Assembly (NCBI GenBank): GCA_948567375.1
Contig: OX419762.1
Span: forward strand, 56,091,034 to 56,155,033
DNA: 64,000 nt
DNA from: Lunularia cruciata
Lineage: Eukaryota > Streptophyta > Marchantiopsida > Lunulariales > Lunulariaceae
Direction of reading: 5' to 3'
In this document: piece by piece, positions 47,524-60,441 of the stretch
Layout: each line of letters starts with the position of its first letter
Position numbering within the stretch: the first letter of the stretch is position 1
The notes under the pieces: generated by a model
The model's database searches: none
What the model was told of the DNA's origin: nothing
Seen by the model: the letters and a program-made list of their open reading frames with translations, nothing else
Translations under genes and position numbers: made by a program

Positions 47524-49044
47524 TCAGATGTCAGCTTGTGTGTTGGATTTAGATTGGACTGAGAGCGCTCTTCTGCGAGGTACTTGGAACTCGAAGTCAC
47601 TGTCATCATCTGTAGAGGGCCACATCCCTGGAGGAGAGATGTCCCGAAGGAGAGATCTCCCATGACGCTGACCATGCCTTGATTCCTGTGCTGCAGATGA
47701 GTGCTTATTGTCTGCTAGAAGCGCTCTCCTACGAGTTACTTCAAACTCATCATCATCCGAGGTGGGCCACATTCCTGGCGGAGAAATATCACGTAGGAGA
47801 GCTCTACCATGTCTCTGCCAATCCCCATCAATTCCTGGCTGCGCTGGAGATGAGTTTCGGACATCAGTTGAAAATTCCTTTCTACGAGTTGATACAAAAT
47901 CTTCACCGTCAGATGTGAGTGGCCACATTCCTGCAGGTGAGATGTCGCTCAGAAGAGATCTGCGATGCCTGTGACGTTCATTCTGCAATTCCAATTGCGC
48001 TGGAGATGGCACTTTGTCTACTGCTAGCAGAGCCCTTCTACGAGTAATCTCAAACTCATCATCGTCAGCTGTAATTGGCCACATTCCTGGAGGTGAGATG
48101 TCTCTCAAAAGAGATCTGCTATGCCTGCGACGTTGATTCTGCGATTCCGGCTGTGCTGAAAGTGGAGCTTCAGCTGCTGCTAGAACCGCCCTTCTGCGGG
48201 TAACCTCAAACTCGTCGTCGTAAGACGTAATGGGCCACATTCCAGGCGGGGAAATATCGCGCAAGAGATGCCTGTGATGGTCCGCCTCCGTTCGTAGCTG
48301 CGCTAGAGACGACATTCCTCCGTATGAAAGAAGTGCTCGTTTACGAGTTACTTCAAACTCGTCATCATCAGATGTAATTGGCCACATGCCTGGAGGGGAG
48401 ATATCGCGCAATAGAGCTCTGCCATGTTTGCGGGGTTGGTACTGGGAAGTCGGCTGAACTGGTGATGGAGCTTCCATCGCTGCTAGAAGTGCCCTTCTGC
48501 GTGTTACCTCAAACTCGTCATCGTCAGATCCTACTGGCCACATTCCCGGGGGTGATACATCGCGCAAAAGAGATCTGCTATGCTTCCGACGTTGCCTATG
48601 CAGTTCAGACTGGCCTGGAGATGGAGCCTCGTGCACTGCTAGAAGTGCTCTTCTGCGAGTAAGCTCAAATTCATCATCGTCAGATGTAATTGGCCACATT
48701 CCTGGAGGTGAGATATCGCGCAGTAGAGACCTGCTATGCCTGCGCTGTGCGCTTAGCCACTCCGGCTGCGCTGGATGCGGAACTCTATCTGCTGCAAGCA
48801 GCGCTCTTCTACGCTTAAGTTCAAACTTTTCGTCATCGGATATGCTTGGCCACATTCCTGGAGGAGAAATGTCACGCAGAAGGGCCCTTCCGTGCTTGCG
48901 ACCTCTGTTATCGGATGCTGGTTGCGATGAAGATGGAGTTTGATGGGCTGCTAGCAGCGCCAGTCTGCGAGTAACTTCAAACTCTTCATCATCAGATGTA
49001 CTAGGCCACATTCCTGGCGGTGAGATATCGCGAAGCAGAGCTCG
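47524..49044 (-). repeat. Ten coding tandem repeats of about 153 bp
   Basis: The repeats fill residues 131-636 of the longest frame. Units 1-7, 9 and 10 keep DISPPGMWP or DVSPPGMWP; unit 8 has SDISPAGMWP. Unit 6 lacks the first Ala/Ser-Leu position. Third-codon positions differ between units while the core amino acids stay the same, so the array is old and selected for protein sequence. The last unit ends in RRRALSVQSK and a short tail. Confidence 0.9.
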
Positions 49045-49998
49045 AGACCGCCGGGGTATACTACTTGGAAGACCTTGAGATACGAATTTTGAAGGATGAA
49101 GTTCAAGATCGTCAACCATGCGTGGTCGGAATCCCGAGGGAGTAGGCGTTGTTATCCTATAGATACTCTGGTCATGTGATCCGCTAAAGCGGCTTTCTTT
49201 TGCACGAGCTTTTGTCGTGGTGGGCCTCCCTTGATGAGATGTGAGGACCGGTTTCTCCACACGTGTGTGCTGCCCCTTCATGCCCAGAGAATGAGAGAAC
49301 ATATTTGAATTCCCATGGCCGGTGGATTTGTGTCGCCTCGAGGATATAGGTCCCACAGCTGGCTGCGCAATACTAGGAGCACTTCCCTGATTTGGTCGCG
49401 GCGACCGACTATCAGAATCTGCAGAGGATTGCATTTTGTTCGAGTCAGGATTTCAGGTACGCGTTGTGTTGAGAACATATGTTACACTTCACAGTCGAAG
49501 CATCAGAGAGTGTAGTACGACAGCGGTTGCATTCATCAGAGCTATCAAGACTGGAATCTGCAAATGGAACAACAGACTTTGAAGATCACCTGTGTCTTTA
49601 GAGACGAGTCGAATCGATGGTACTGAATTGAGTAGTATAATCGGAAAATTGCTCGCATCGGTATGATCAACTGAATGCATTCACATGACAAACACCGATT
49701 GGTTATCACAAAGACACAGATTTAATCTTGTGATTCATATCTGAGGGAGAAGGAAGTCGCTAGGCAATTACATTGAAAGTTTAAAAGCTGCAACAACTTG
49801 TCCGTCCAATCTGATAGATAAATACAGAAAATCTACGTTATGCAGCAACGTTGAAGAAGGAAAACTTTTCACACTAATACGGGATTCCTAACCTGATTTG
49901 AAATCAGACGTTCCTTGAGTATTGCTACATATGCACAAAATGCAGAAGCAAATCAGAAGCCAGATGGCCATTGTTGTAATCGGGCGCTCGAACTCCAT
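47524..49998 (-). CDS. Secreted multi-repeat peptide precursor, ten LLRDISPPGMWP units (three exons)
   Basis: I propose exons 49998-49893, 49670-49590 and 49418-47524, joining to 693 residues with both introns in phase 1. Exon 1 is a signal peptide (MEFERPITTM, then AIWLLICFCILCIC). Donors are TCAG|GTTAGG and ACAG|GTGATC; acceptors are gcattcag and cctctgcag. After about 125 residues of Ser/Arg-rich propeptide, ten units of about 51 residues follow. Each has a conserved core of about 35 residues, [AS]LLRDISPPGMWP, an acidic SDDDEFEVT-like stretch and RRRALLA, then a variable linker ending RRHS/G-R. Arginine-rich sites around the core suggest protease release of about ten peptides. There is no membrane anchor or BURP domain. 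If splicing is wrong, an ATG at 49434 would give a 636-residue non-secreted form. Function unknown. Confidence 0.65.
49445..49557 (-). other. Possible alternative exon with paired CxxC motifs
   Basis: After the acceptor tccatttgcag, also phase 1, the minus strand encodes SSLDSSDECNRC, 11 residues, then CNIC and about 9 more before TGA. Used in place of the repeat exon, it would give a short secreted C-x2-C-x11-C-x2-C protein. A donor AAGT|GTAACA would instead let it join the repeat exon in phase. The constitutive model skips it. Confidence 0.35.
49893..49998 (-). CDS. Exon 1, signal peptide of the repeat precursor
   Basis: Thirty-five codons plus one base. A short charged start (EFERP) precedes a 14-residue hydrophobic core rich in Cys, then SNTQG. 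A second Met at residue 10 would also give a signal peptide. Donor TCAG|GTTAGG. Exon size and phase match exon 1 of the 24.2 kb gene. Confidence 0.6.
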
Positions 49999-50505
49999 GA
50001 CTTCCTGGTATCCAAACAGTTGAAGCTTCGCACAAATACAGGACACTGGAGAATCCTTACGCAATCTCTGAGGACATGCCCCAAAATATAGACTGAAAGC
50101 ACGTTCAATATAGAGCAGACCCTGTTCGATTCAACCAAAGCGTGGGTAGCAACTGAGCTGATTCCAGTTGTATCGACTCACTATAGTGTCGGACTTGCTG
50201 CGAAAATAGACTGGACAGAAACTGCGCTGCACGCAATGAATTTAAGAAAAGTGAATGCGGGTCACCGCAAAAATGATCAATTCGCTGATAGCATGTTACT
50301 ATCTAAAGAGAACGCTAGAATATAGACCAGAGTAGACAGTTCCCTGTTCGAAACAGAAATCTGACAAGATAGATTGAAGTCTGAAGTTGAGCTGAACTTG
50401 AATCTGGAGAACACCTTCTCTTGTCTTGGTAAGCAACAGGCGATATACAGTGGATTTTTATCAAAGGGAATTTGCGTATTTGACATTCTCAAGCTATCTG
50501 ATCAC

Positions 50506-50514
50506 ATATATAGA
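50506..50514 (-). promoter_or_regulatory. Candidate TATA box of the repeat precursor gene
   Basis: The minus strand reads CTATATATG about 510 bp before the proposed start ATG. The spacing would mean a long 5' untranslated region. No other support. Confidence 0.25.
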
Positions 50515-53500
50515 GATTGCCGATGATGATTCTAACTCTTCTACATAGACACATGTGACACCAAGCTCGTCTGGTGTGGCAAGGGAGACGTAGTCACCGG
50601 CCACTGGTAAAGAATTCCTGAAATTTTCCTTGTTATCAAAAGGGATTACCACCGACCAGGCTCAGATTACAATAATAAGCTTGTTTTGTGCGTAACAGGC
50701 ACTGAACAGGCCATTTAAGAGAAAAATGAAATTTAGACAAGGATGAAACTGCGGAGGTGGCCAGATGTGACCAAGTATACACTTTTTGATTGCCAGATTC
50801 GGATAATTGAGAACAGTATATCACGTGCATGAGTTGTCATGGACGGGTTGCATGTCCCGTGGAAGGTAGAACCACAGCATGCGCACGTCCATGAAGCTGG
50901 AATCACTCATCCTGTATTTCGGCGTTGCAAAGTGAAGATTGTTACAATGCGACGAGTTCGTTTGTCGTTCAAATTTGGCTTCTATATTGCAGCACTGAAT
51001 CTTTGAGAGGTTAACTTCTCCGATTTGACTTATTAATCTCATAGCTGTAATAAGTGGTCAGAAGTAGATGGGGCCTACATGTTGCTTTTATGAAATTGCT
51101 TCATACCTTTTCCAGGTTTGCAATATTGATCCTCAGATTTATCCTTCCTAGGTTAGTGAATGAGACCTCATCATGGGATTATAGCTACTGCAATCTAGGT
51201 ATTGAACGTCGGGCCTTGAGTGCTTAACTCACTGGTGAATCGTTTCCAACGAACACATACTGCAGTACTATGACAAATGCTCGGAATCTAATGATTTATT
51301 TTATGTTTCTTCCATAATTATTCCAAATCTTTTCATAAACAAGTCTCATAGTAAATTGTCTCTCTTATACTCCGATACTTGTTCACGTACGAGTTATCTT
51401 TCCAACAATTAGCGACTGCAAATACCACTCACTGTTATAAACTTTAGGAGGATAATCTTCACCTTCAACTCTCAACACATACAAGAGACACGATTGAAAG
51501 GAAAGGCTCGAGAGACTTACCTCATGTTAGTACGCAGTTGTATACTTTTACTTAATAAGTAGGTTATAAAAGTCTTGTCGGCCCTTAGACATTTAGAAAT
51601 TTTGGTTCTCTGCGTGATGTCTATTACTATGGGGAAGATCATGTGTACTGAAACGGAAGCCAAGGTAGAATGGACAACAGGTAAACATCTACGAAACCAT
51701 CCAATCCAATAAATTGCAGATTAATACAACAACAAAAAATTATTTCGTTGAAGAGTAGATTTTAAATATTCAATTTTGAAATAATCTCATGCTCTACATG
51801 GTATGCCTCCATACCTCGTAACAAAAGCAACTTGCATTCATATTTAGTTCCATGATAATGTTGTGATATTCGAAATCGATTCATTTGAACTGCAGAGTGA
51901 TTTAGATTTATGCGTTGAGACATCCAAAAGCTACCAGAGTGGATCCAAATCCTTTAATTTATTGACTAAAATGGAATTCCGAAAAAGTCTTTCTCATAAA
52001 ACTTATCATTCCACGAAATTTAAATCTAAACTATATTCATATTTCTCTCTACCTTTTTCCTTCCTTATTTATTCTTGCTATTCCAAGTTATTAATTTCAC
52101 CAATATTTTAATAAAATAAAATACTTATTATTTTAGAACATTATGTGAACAAATTCTTAAGATTCATAAAACACGCGAGCCCTTGCACTACAGGGGCTCC
52201 GCCGAGCTTCGGATGGATATAGAAGGAAAGTGGCACACCCTCGTGCCACCATAAGCTATGGGTATGAAGTATACTACATTTCAAATTGATTGAGTAACAG
52301 ATTTGGATTTCTTGGGAAGATATACCTTCGATATAATGGGGGGTCTTAGATTTAGCTTTCATGGATTCAGACAAAAGAGTACAGACTGTCTATATATATT
52401 TTATGGGTCGCGAGTTGGAAGTACATGGGGCTTCCCCGTATTAAATTCAGAAACCATAGAAAATTGTATGGATAATCTAAAACGTAACTCGTGAACGTTT
52501 ACAGATAACGGGATTACCCATAAAACCTTTATTGAAAATTTAATTTCACTTGAATTTTGTAAGATCTAAAGTTTTTTAAAAGACAATTCCAGTTTTTATC
52601 AGTTTTTCTCTGTGGGCACCAATTCCATTTTTTTATGTCACTAAATGCCCAGTAAGTATCCGCCGACTTTAAATCTGAAACCCCTAGTGTCACTGAAGAG
52701 TATATCAATTTCATGACGACCAACGTGATGATCCTTCTGCTGGATTGCCTTCCTATCGGAATAGGATGTTCTAATTCGGTCCAACTCGAACCTTCATTCC
52801 CACCCGCCGGGTACATTCCAGGGGTCGGCAAAACCCGTGCAGGCTGTTAACCTCCGTCAATATAAGACAGCAAACGGGAATGACAGCTTTCGGCTGACCC
52901 AAGCCGTTGCGACCAACGCCCCATGCATGTGTGTTATGATATATTTTCATTTGACATCCTATGGAGTTACTGGAGACGGAACCTTACACTTATGAAATCC
53001 GACCAGGAGTCCCGAGATATGCGATGATTTGAGTCATGAGTCAGGTTTAATGGCCAACCGGGATTGATCGGGACGCCATGTTCGGGTGGGCACGTGAATT
53101 TAGTAAAGCAACGAATATTCTTGCGCGGAGTGGCAGAGAATGAAAAGTTCGACAAATTGCTAGTGTTAACGCACAAACTCCTATATAGAAAATCCAAGGT
53201 TGACCGCAAAGTATCAAGGGATCCAGGACCGAAGAAAGGGACGCAAAGGTAATCCCCACAAACCAACGCGAAAAGTTGTGAATTAAAGACTGATGCCGTA
53301 AGCATAGAGTGCCAATTTAATTAAAAAAAGGAGAAAGAGCCATGTGGTGGTGCGTGCCAGATTCTATTTGCGCTTGGTTTACACAATTTACCAGTTCAAG
53401 GACAAAGTCGGCTCTATTCAGATACTGACAAAATGATTGGATATTTAATCATCATGAATCGCGCGCCGAGTACTAGCTTGTAACTGGAGTCAAGCCAATA

Positions 53501-56500
53501 TGATGACTAAAGAAGCCAGTCACTATGACAAATCTTTTGATGGCAAATGTTTCAAAGCAGAAAATTGAACCTATGCTGTTCCATTCTTCGCAGTCAAAGT
53601 TGCTGAAAAGCTGGTCTTGGGTTTGAATCAAGATCAGCTTCTGAAGTGTTCTGTCTAGTGTACCTAGCAAGAGACAAAAAGGAGAGCAGAGAACGCGTCT
53701 ACCGATTTCGTATCCTATAGGTTGTGGCTCTGTCAGTTAATATTCTCTGCTCGAGATGCCATAAGCTTTTAAACCCAATCATAGTGCAGTCATAGCACGT
53801 AGCACAGGGATATAAAGACATCGTACAAAGTCAACTCGGATGGGTTAGACTGCCCACCGAAACCTTCCATATGAAATTTGGAGTATAGTGAAGATATTAA
53901 TGTTGGCACACCGAACGCCGGTGAATTACCAAGATTTTAGGTACATATACCATTGAAGGCAGGATCCCAGGCTCAGTTAACTGGATGATTGAATTAGACT
54001 TCAGACTAAGGTAACTGTATCCACGCAGCAGTGTACGAATGGTTAGTACATTTGGCTTGTACAAACTCCTGTACAAACTCACCTACACTTGTTAATGATA
54101 TCACCTTAGGGAACCTCAACATTTTTACGTTCTACTTATGGATTAACGAAGAACTGTTACACCAGTGTAGCAAGGAGTAGTTGCCGGATCACACTGAGGC
54201 CAAGATTAAGTGAATCTATTGCGAGATTTAACTCTTCTTAATCAGATACACAAGCTTCAAGGTAATTATTTATGATTGGATCTACATGCGATCATCGTCG
54301 ACGTTGAAGATGCACAAGTAATAGTTGTCCTTGTTCTTTCTTCATCGTGTATTTATTTATGTATTTATATATCCAAGTGATGGGCTCAAGTCATGGTCAA
54401 ACAACTCAATCATATGATGTTATTTACTGATACTGTTCCGACTACTTCGTAAATTATCATTCAAGCATATTTGAGACATGAATAACTCTGAAAGTGGATA
54501 TAGTTGACATTCGAGGGTTTGACTTGCATACAATAGTTTGAAGCTGCTGGATCATTCAGCATCAGTGCCGCTTCCCTTTTTCTGGGGCATCTATGTGATT
54601 GCGGTTTGACTTCCGCTTGCAAGACTTATATACTTAGCTAGGTTAAGCTAGGTTACTTAGTTAGGTTAAGAGGAGGAGATAGTAAAAAGTTTATAGAGTT
54701 CTTTGTTTCTGTAAACTTTTACGATCTCTCGCTGCATGCACATGCAGAGACCTGTTCAGGTATTATTTGTTGATCTCTGGATGATTTTGCTCTCTGCCCT
54801 TTATTTCGAAATGTATCGATGCCTTTATGGTGTGGTTTCTATTATATAATATAACGCGATACACATAGGATTACAAGAAGGATGGGAAGGCCCCATCAAG
54901 ACCGAACAAGGATAACAACTCAGAGGTTAAAAAACGGGTGGATGTGGATTAAACTCAACGCCTGCCCGTGTGCTTTGCGGTACATAGGAACCTGGAGAGT
55001 ATGGGCTAAATTCTCCGATGTCATAGTAGCATTTAAGTCAACGCACTATCTGTGTTTCTATCAGCAATCAGGTGCAAGACTGCTGATTAGATCCGCAACT
55101 AAAAGATTAAATAGATGTAACGTTGACCTACGGTTGATCCACGCTTCACACAACGGAGAAAAGAGGATGTGTGTAATCAGCACCCTAGGTGTGGCATTTC
55201 TTAGGTATTGAGTTTGGACATAAACCAAAAGTTTTGCGAGTTTCATCGAGACAGTTGAAATGGAAAAATATGGACAAAGCAGTGGGTAACCGTCAGTCGA
55301 AATCTTGGATCTCGTATGTTTTATTCCCACGTGAGTATTTATGAATGCCGTATAAGTTGCCTTCTTCACTCTCTCACGATACTGGCTCCTTCTCTCTCTC
55401 CTTCCTTCTTCAATCCGAGGGCGACACACGTTAGGCAAGATCACACGCACTAAACGCATGCGTCAACTGAAAAGCTTGGACAAGTACGCCTGGGAGAAGA
55501 TAGACCTTCACGCCTGACCTTCTTGGAGTATGTCCTTTCGTATCTACAGGAGTACTACAGTCGGACCTCTTTCTTCGAAATATCGGGGCACAAGAGACGT
55601 CGCTCTGCCCGGGATTGTGTCCATGCAAACATCAAGATATTGATAAATTAAGGGAAATGTGACATAAATATATAAATTTCTTAAAAGTATACAAGACTTT
55701 TTCTCCACTTTCAAAGTTTAGCAATTTATCAATTCTTAGACTACAAACGAAGACTCTCAGAACTCTTTCTATCCACATGCGTATTTCCACGTCCCATGAT
55801 AAATTCATATATTAAGTCTGTTCCACTACGACTCTATATCTCTTATTTCATAAAAGAGGCTTTTTTAATGCAAATTTGTTTGGAGTAGAAAGCTAACCGA
55901 GATTAACCTTAACACCCTTTAAATTTGACACGTGATCCCATTAAGTTAAGTTCCTGGACTTTACGGATCCAGTTTTCGAGACGAGTGGGCGACAGATAAC
56001 GAGTTAATCATCAGTAAATATCCTGTTATTACACTCATCAAAGATGATCCACATTATTATCGGCAGGCGGTTGACATCCACAGAAAACTCGGTTTGATTA
56101 TGCCAATTCACTCTACTTTGTAAACGAAAACCACAACAAATTCTAGAATAGTCCGAGCTTGATAATAAAGTACTCTCTCCGTACGGTACAGAGCAGTCAT
56201 TGAGCATATCCAAATGTTAGATTTTAATTTGCTGCATAGTTAGCAACTGATCTATTGGCAAAGGACATAAGCTATCTTTAAATGAACGACGCTTTTGGTT
56301 TGAATGTGAGAACGTGAGTTTCCAGTTTTTTGAAATAAATGCGAACCTGAATTTTGTTAATGAATTTTAACCAAAATAATTTAATATTTTATTTATATCT
56401 ATATGAAATGAAAGATCTGCTTTTCTATTGGGATTCAACACCTATTCTCAAGGTGTAATATTCATTGAAACCTAATCTTCAACCATAATATAAATCTACG

Positions 56501-57100
56501 TGAAGCTGATTTACAACTCAGACAGATGTATTCATTGCATCTAAACTGTTTCGTAATAATTATTCCTCGAGGAAAAAAATTCATAAGCACCCCGCTAGAT
56601 TTGATTGATTTTCCTTACGATTATAAACAGCCTAGAGTGCCCTGCATATGCAAAGGTTTCACAATAACTATTAAATTCTACTCATTACTTGAATCAAAAA
56701 ACAAAATAAGTGAACCTATACTGATATTTTAGGACTAATCCTGAGGGTTGTCCATATCTACAATTCCAAACACTTTCTTGTATACTGTAAAACGATGCCA
56801 CTTTCTCCATCGTATATGATGAGCTCCTCGGATTTTGGATAAGACAAAATTATATGCTAGACTGGACTGCGGCGGTGAATACACAAATGGTTAAGTAGCC
56901 AAATGATAAACAAAACAGAGATTCAAATTCCTTTACTTAACGATTGTAGTACGTTGGACACCGACGGCACTCCATCGCTATAGACAATGATTTAGATGTT
57001 GAGGAGGCGTTACTGTAGCTTCAAGTTGTTCAAGTAGTGCACGACATGTACTGAAAGTCAGAACCTCAGAATTCCAAGCTACCGTTCTCAATATTAAGAT
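50515..57100. other. Low-copy sequence without a recognised gene
   Basis: Many short open frames on both strands (for example 52.26-52.49, 52.97-53.31, 54.88-55.21, 55.06-55.46 kb) show no domains, signal peptides or convincing splice models. No LTR or reverse transcriptase similarity. Composition resembles the 20.4-31 kb island. Confidence 0.4.
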
Positions 57101-60100
57101 AAGGTTGTGAGGCTCATCAAGCTCAGCTTCTAATATACAAAAATGCACCTCGAAGGGACACAAAATGGAGTACAGAGCCTATGGAGTGCAAGTTTGGTGC
57201 ACTTGTATATAAAATGGTACCTTGGAACATAGGGGAAAAGAGTACAAGGCACAAACAAGTGCAAAAAGAAAGAGAGACGCGCAAGGCCCAATAGTCCCAC
57301 ACTACTAAATATAGAGACAAATACCAGTAGGCTGAAAGGAACCATGGATAAAAAGTGCCCCAAGAACTAGCAGCAATGAAACCCAAGAGTGGGAGATCTA
57401 CTCATGAACCGGATGGTAGAGGTCCTCCAATGGTGTGTCCGATAAGTGGTGAGGGAGTACCCTAGCCACACTCAATGTCCCTACTATACCCCATGGTGAT
57501 GAACACCCAACACCAATGCATGCTGCAAAGTGATTGATATGCATTGTTGGTAATAAGATGTGATCATTGTGTGAGATACAGCCAGTGCCCGTCTCCTCTG
57601 CAAATAACCTTGTGCTGCATCCCTGAGGAGACCATCAAATGGTGATTTAGGTGCCCCAAAAACTCAATTGCTAGAGGGACAAAGGTATCCAATGAGAAGC
57701 TGTGATGTGTAGTGGTCCTCCTTGCCCCTAGAGGCAATGGTTGCTGTTGCTCCCGCCTGTACACCTGCTCTACAAATAACCTTGTGTTGCATCCCTGAGG
57801 AGACCATCAAAATGGTGATGTAGGCGCCCAAAAATCTCAATCGCTAGAGGGACAAAGGTATTCAATGAGAAGCCATGATGTGTAGTGGTACTCCTTGCCC
57901 CTAGAGGCAATGGTTTCTGCTGCTCCCGCCTGTACACCGGCTTGTGTCAAACTCCACCCATAGAGGGTTCACCACTACCACATCTTATAAGGTACGGCGA
58001 CCATCCATAAAAATAACTATATCCGTTTGCACTCAATGGATAGGTGGTCCTGGTAGATCCAATCATTGCTCAATCTGAACTTGGCCAGGAGTAGCACATA
58101 AGATCTGAGTGACCGTATCTCAAAGTGCATCATGTACTCTATCGTTGTTGCTACCTATTGCACATCGTAGAAAGTGTATCCCTTGCATATCATAAGGGGA
58201 ACCACAAGCATATTGGTCCGCCAACCTTATAAGAGCTAGATGGGAGACCCAACCTTAGTCCAAGTGTTGTTGAAAACTCCTCAGAAGTGCAATAGAAGTT
58301 GTCAATCAAGGGTGAAGCTTGAGCCAAGATCCAAAGCCTTTCTCCCACAAGAGAGGATCCTAGCTCTATTAGGTGAAGAAGTATTAGTGAGGATGCTAGT
58401 AAGTGTGCATATGCTTGCTAAGATCCGTATGGAGCTTCCTAGAGTCTAGGGAGACAAAGTCAATAAACTTGGGGATGAAGTGCATGCAAGGCCTAGCAAT
58501 AAGTGACAAGCCAATCAAAGATATATCTAGAAGGCATAAGTAATTGAATCCAACATTGTGATAAGTCCCAACAAAAAAGGATGTTTCATGTAAGAACTGG
58601 TATCCTAATCGAGGAACCACTAGAGCCCATGCTCCAATATATGTTGTTGGTGTAGTGGCCTCTTGCCCTATGAGACCACATCCATCCATGACTATGAGGA
58701 AAGCCATATGTCGCACTCATCTAATAGATATGGGAGTGTGCATGATCCTAACAAAGTGGAGAACGGATGGCGGATAGTACTATCAAAAATCCACAAATTG
58801 GCAAGAGTACTTTTGTATGCAAGAAAGTCCATGTTAGATATGAGGCCTAGGAAATAACTGAGAATGGAATAGGCCACTTGGGTATTCCCCAACCGGGGAG
58901 GAGGTGAGCATGGGATGTGGCCTATACTAACATGTCTGATATGAACAAAAGTACAAAAATCATCTTGTTCCAATAGAGATCCCAAAACTCTCAAACCCCT
59001 GATAGGAATCTAGAATCCTCATGAAAGTCAATAAGAGTGAGACCATGTGCGGGCTCTAGACCTTGCATTTATGATTCTGGACTTGTAAACCCAAGACCTC
59101 TAAGTTGAGTGTGAAAGTAGCACCAATCTAACTACATCCTTTAATGGATCCAAAATGTGAATGTCATCCAAGATAGATGGGAAAAGGCAAGATGGGAAAG
59201 TTATTGCAAATTTCATAAAGCCGAGTAATGTGCTATGGTAAATAGAGGCCCTCCAATGGATCCCCTTGTCATGTGCACTCAATTGATGTTAACTATGAGA
59301 ACTCTCTTGTAGTGATATGGTGGCTATACAATAGACATGTCTCAATACCATAGAATATATGAACAAATGGGATCAAGGAAGAGATTTAATGTGTAGTTGA
59401 GCAAAGAAAGCCGAATAATACTAAACAAGAGATTGTATTGAAGGCATTGGAGACACCAACTTGGACCACCACTCAATCTGGATATATGTTCAAGGATGCC
59501 TGAACACACACAATAACCATCTTGTATCCCCTTGGAGTAGCCACAACAAACTTATGGTGAGACAAGAAGGAAGAAAAAAATTGTCACATCTGTAAGTAGA
59601 TAGCAAGAGAGACGAAATGCAAAAAAAACATCCCCGATGGCTATGAGGTGCACACCTAAGGTCTCCTTTGCTAGAGCAAGGAGACGAGATGCACCAAGCA
59701 GATGAGCTACCCCAAGAGGCACATGAGAGGAGGCAATGCATTGGTAGAATGCAAAGAGAAGAGGAAAACCTGAATCTAGAGCATTCGGGGAGAGGCAATC
59801 CCCTAGGTGCTCAAAAAATAGCCCAGCTAGACCACCCATTGAGAAACATAGAGAGTGAAATAGGGCATGGGAAAAACAATACTCTATCATTTGTAACTCC
59901 TCATTTGGCTGATAATCATGAAGGAATTAAGGAAGGTCTTCAAAGGAGGGTAGATGGAGGGTCTAGAGGTCTAATAAAGCCTCAGAGGAGAAGAGCATTG
60001 GTCAGGAGTGTGAGAACACTTGGGCTATCTGCCCATGCTTCCCTACTTGACCTAACATCAAGGATGAATAGAGGCTATGGTGCTCTAGAGGTAAGATGTG

Positions 60101-60441
60101 GGGTTGTGGAGACTCTGCAATCTGCTTGTTATTGCACAAGCCCTAAAGGTGTATCTTGTTGAAAGGCTGCCCACTCTCCTCTCAAGAACTTGTGAATCCT
60201 AATAATATTCAAGAAGAGATGTCTCTCCCTTGGTTATCAACTAAAATAGCAATTTTTAAGGTGCAGAGTGTGGAGCTCATGAGAGGATGGAAAGGCATAG
60301 GAATCCTAGTATACATCCATGGGCACTACAAACTTGGATAGTGTCCAAAGAGTATAGCCATGTGTATGAGTTGGGAGAGCCTATAGAGATACTACCAAAG
60401 TATGGAGGAGGTTTGAGGGAGTGGGAATAGAGGTGGCCACT
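57101..60441. other. Unassigned degenerate sequence, probably transposon-derived
   Basis: Codon-like stretches occur on both strands, such as 58994-58692 minus and 59668-60162 plus (164 codons, Glu/Arg-rich, with SRMNRGYGALEVRCG), but none contains a motif I recognise. The tandem duplication at 57.6-57.94 kb and an LTR starting at 60442 suggest a repetitive region. Several frames look long only because they are antisense to each other. Confidence 0.35.
57595..57940. repeat. 172-bp tandem duplication
   Basis: Two units, anchored by caaataaccttgtg at 57601 and 57773, share atccctgaggagaccatcaaa, ctagagggacaaaggtat, tgatgtgtagtgg and gctcccgcctgtacacc. They are diverged by several substitutions. 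Confidence 0.85.

Noticed and set aside
47708-48662. Plus-strand ORFs opposite the repeat precursor
   Set aside because: They are antisense to the ten-repeat exon; the minus frame is one uninterrupted 636-codon frame with conserved repeats, so these are shadows.
56881-56955. tRNA-like gene (aatggttaagtag...gattcaaattcc)
   Set aside because: A-box and B-box-like words are present but no cloverleaf can be drawn.
59490-59890. Cys/Ser-rich minus-strand ORFs
   Set aside because: They overlap each other and a plus-strand frame, with no signal peptide and no recognised cysteine pattern.
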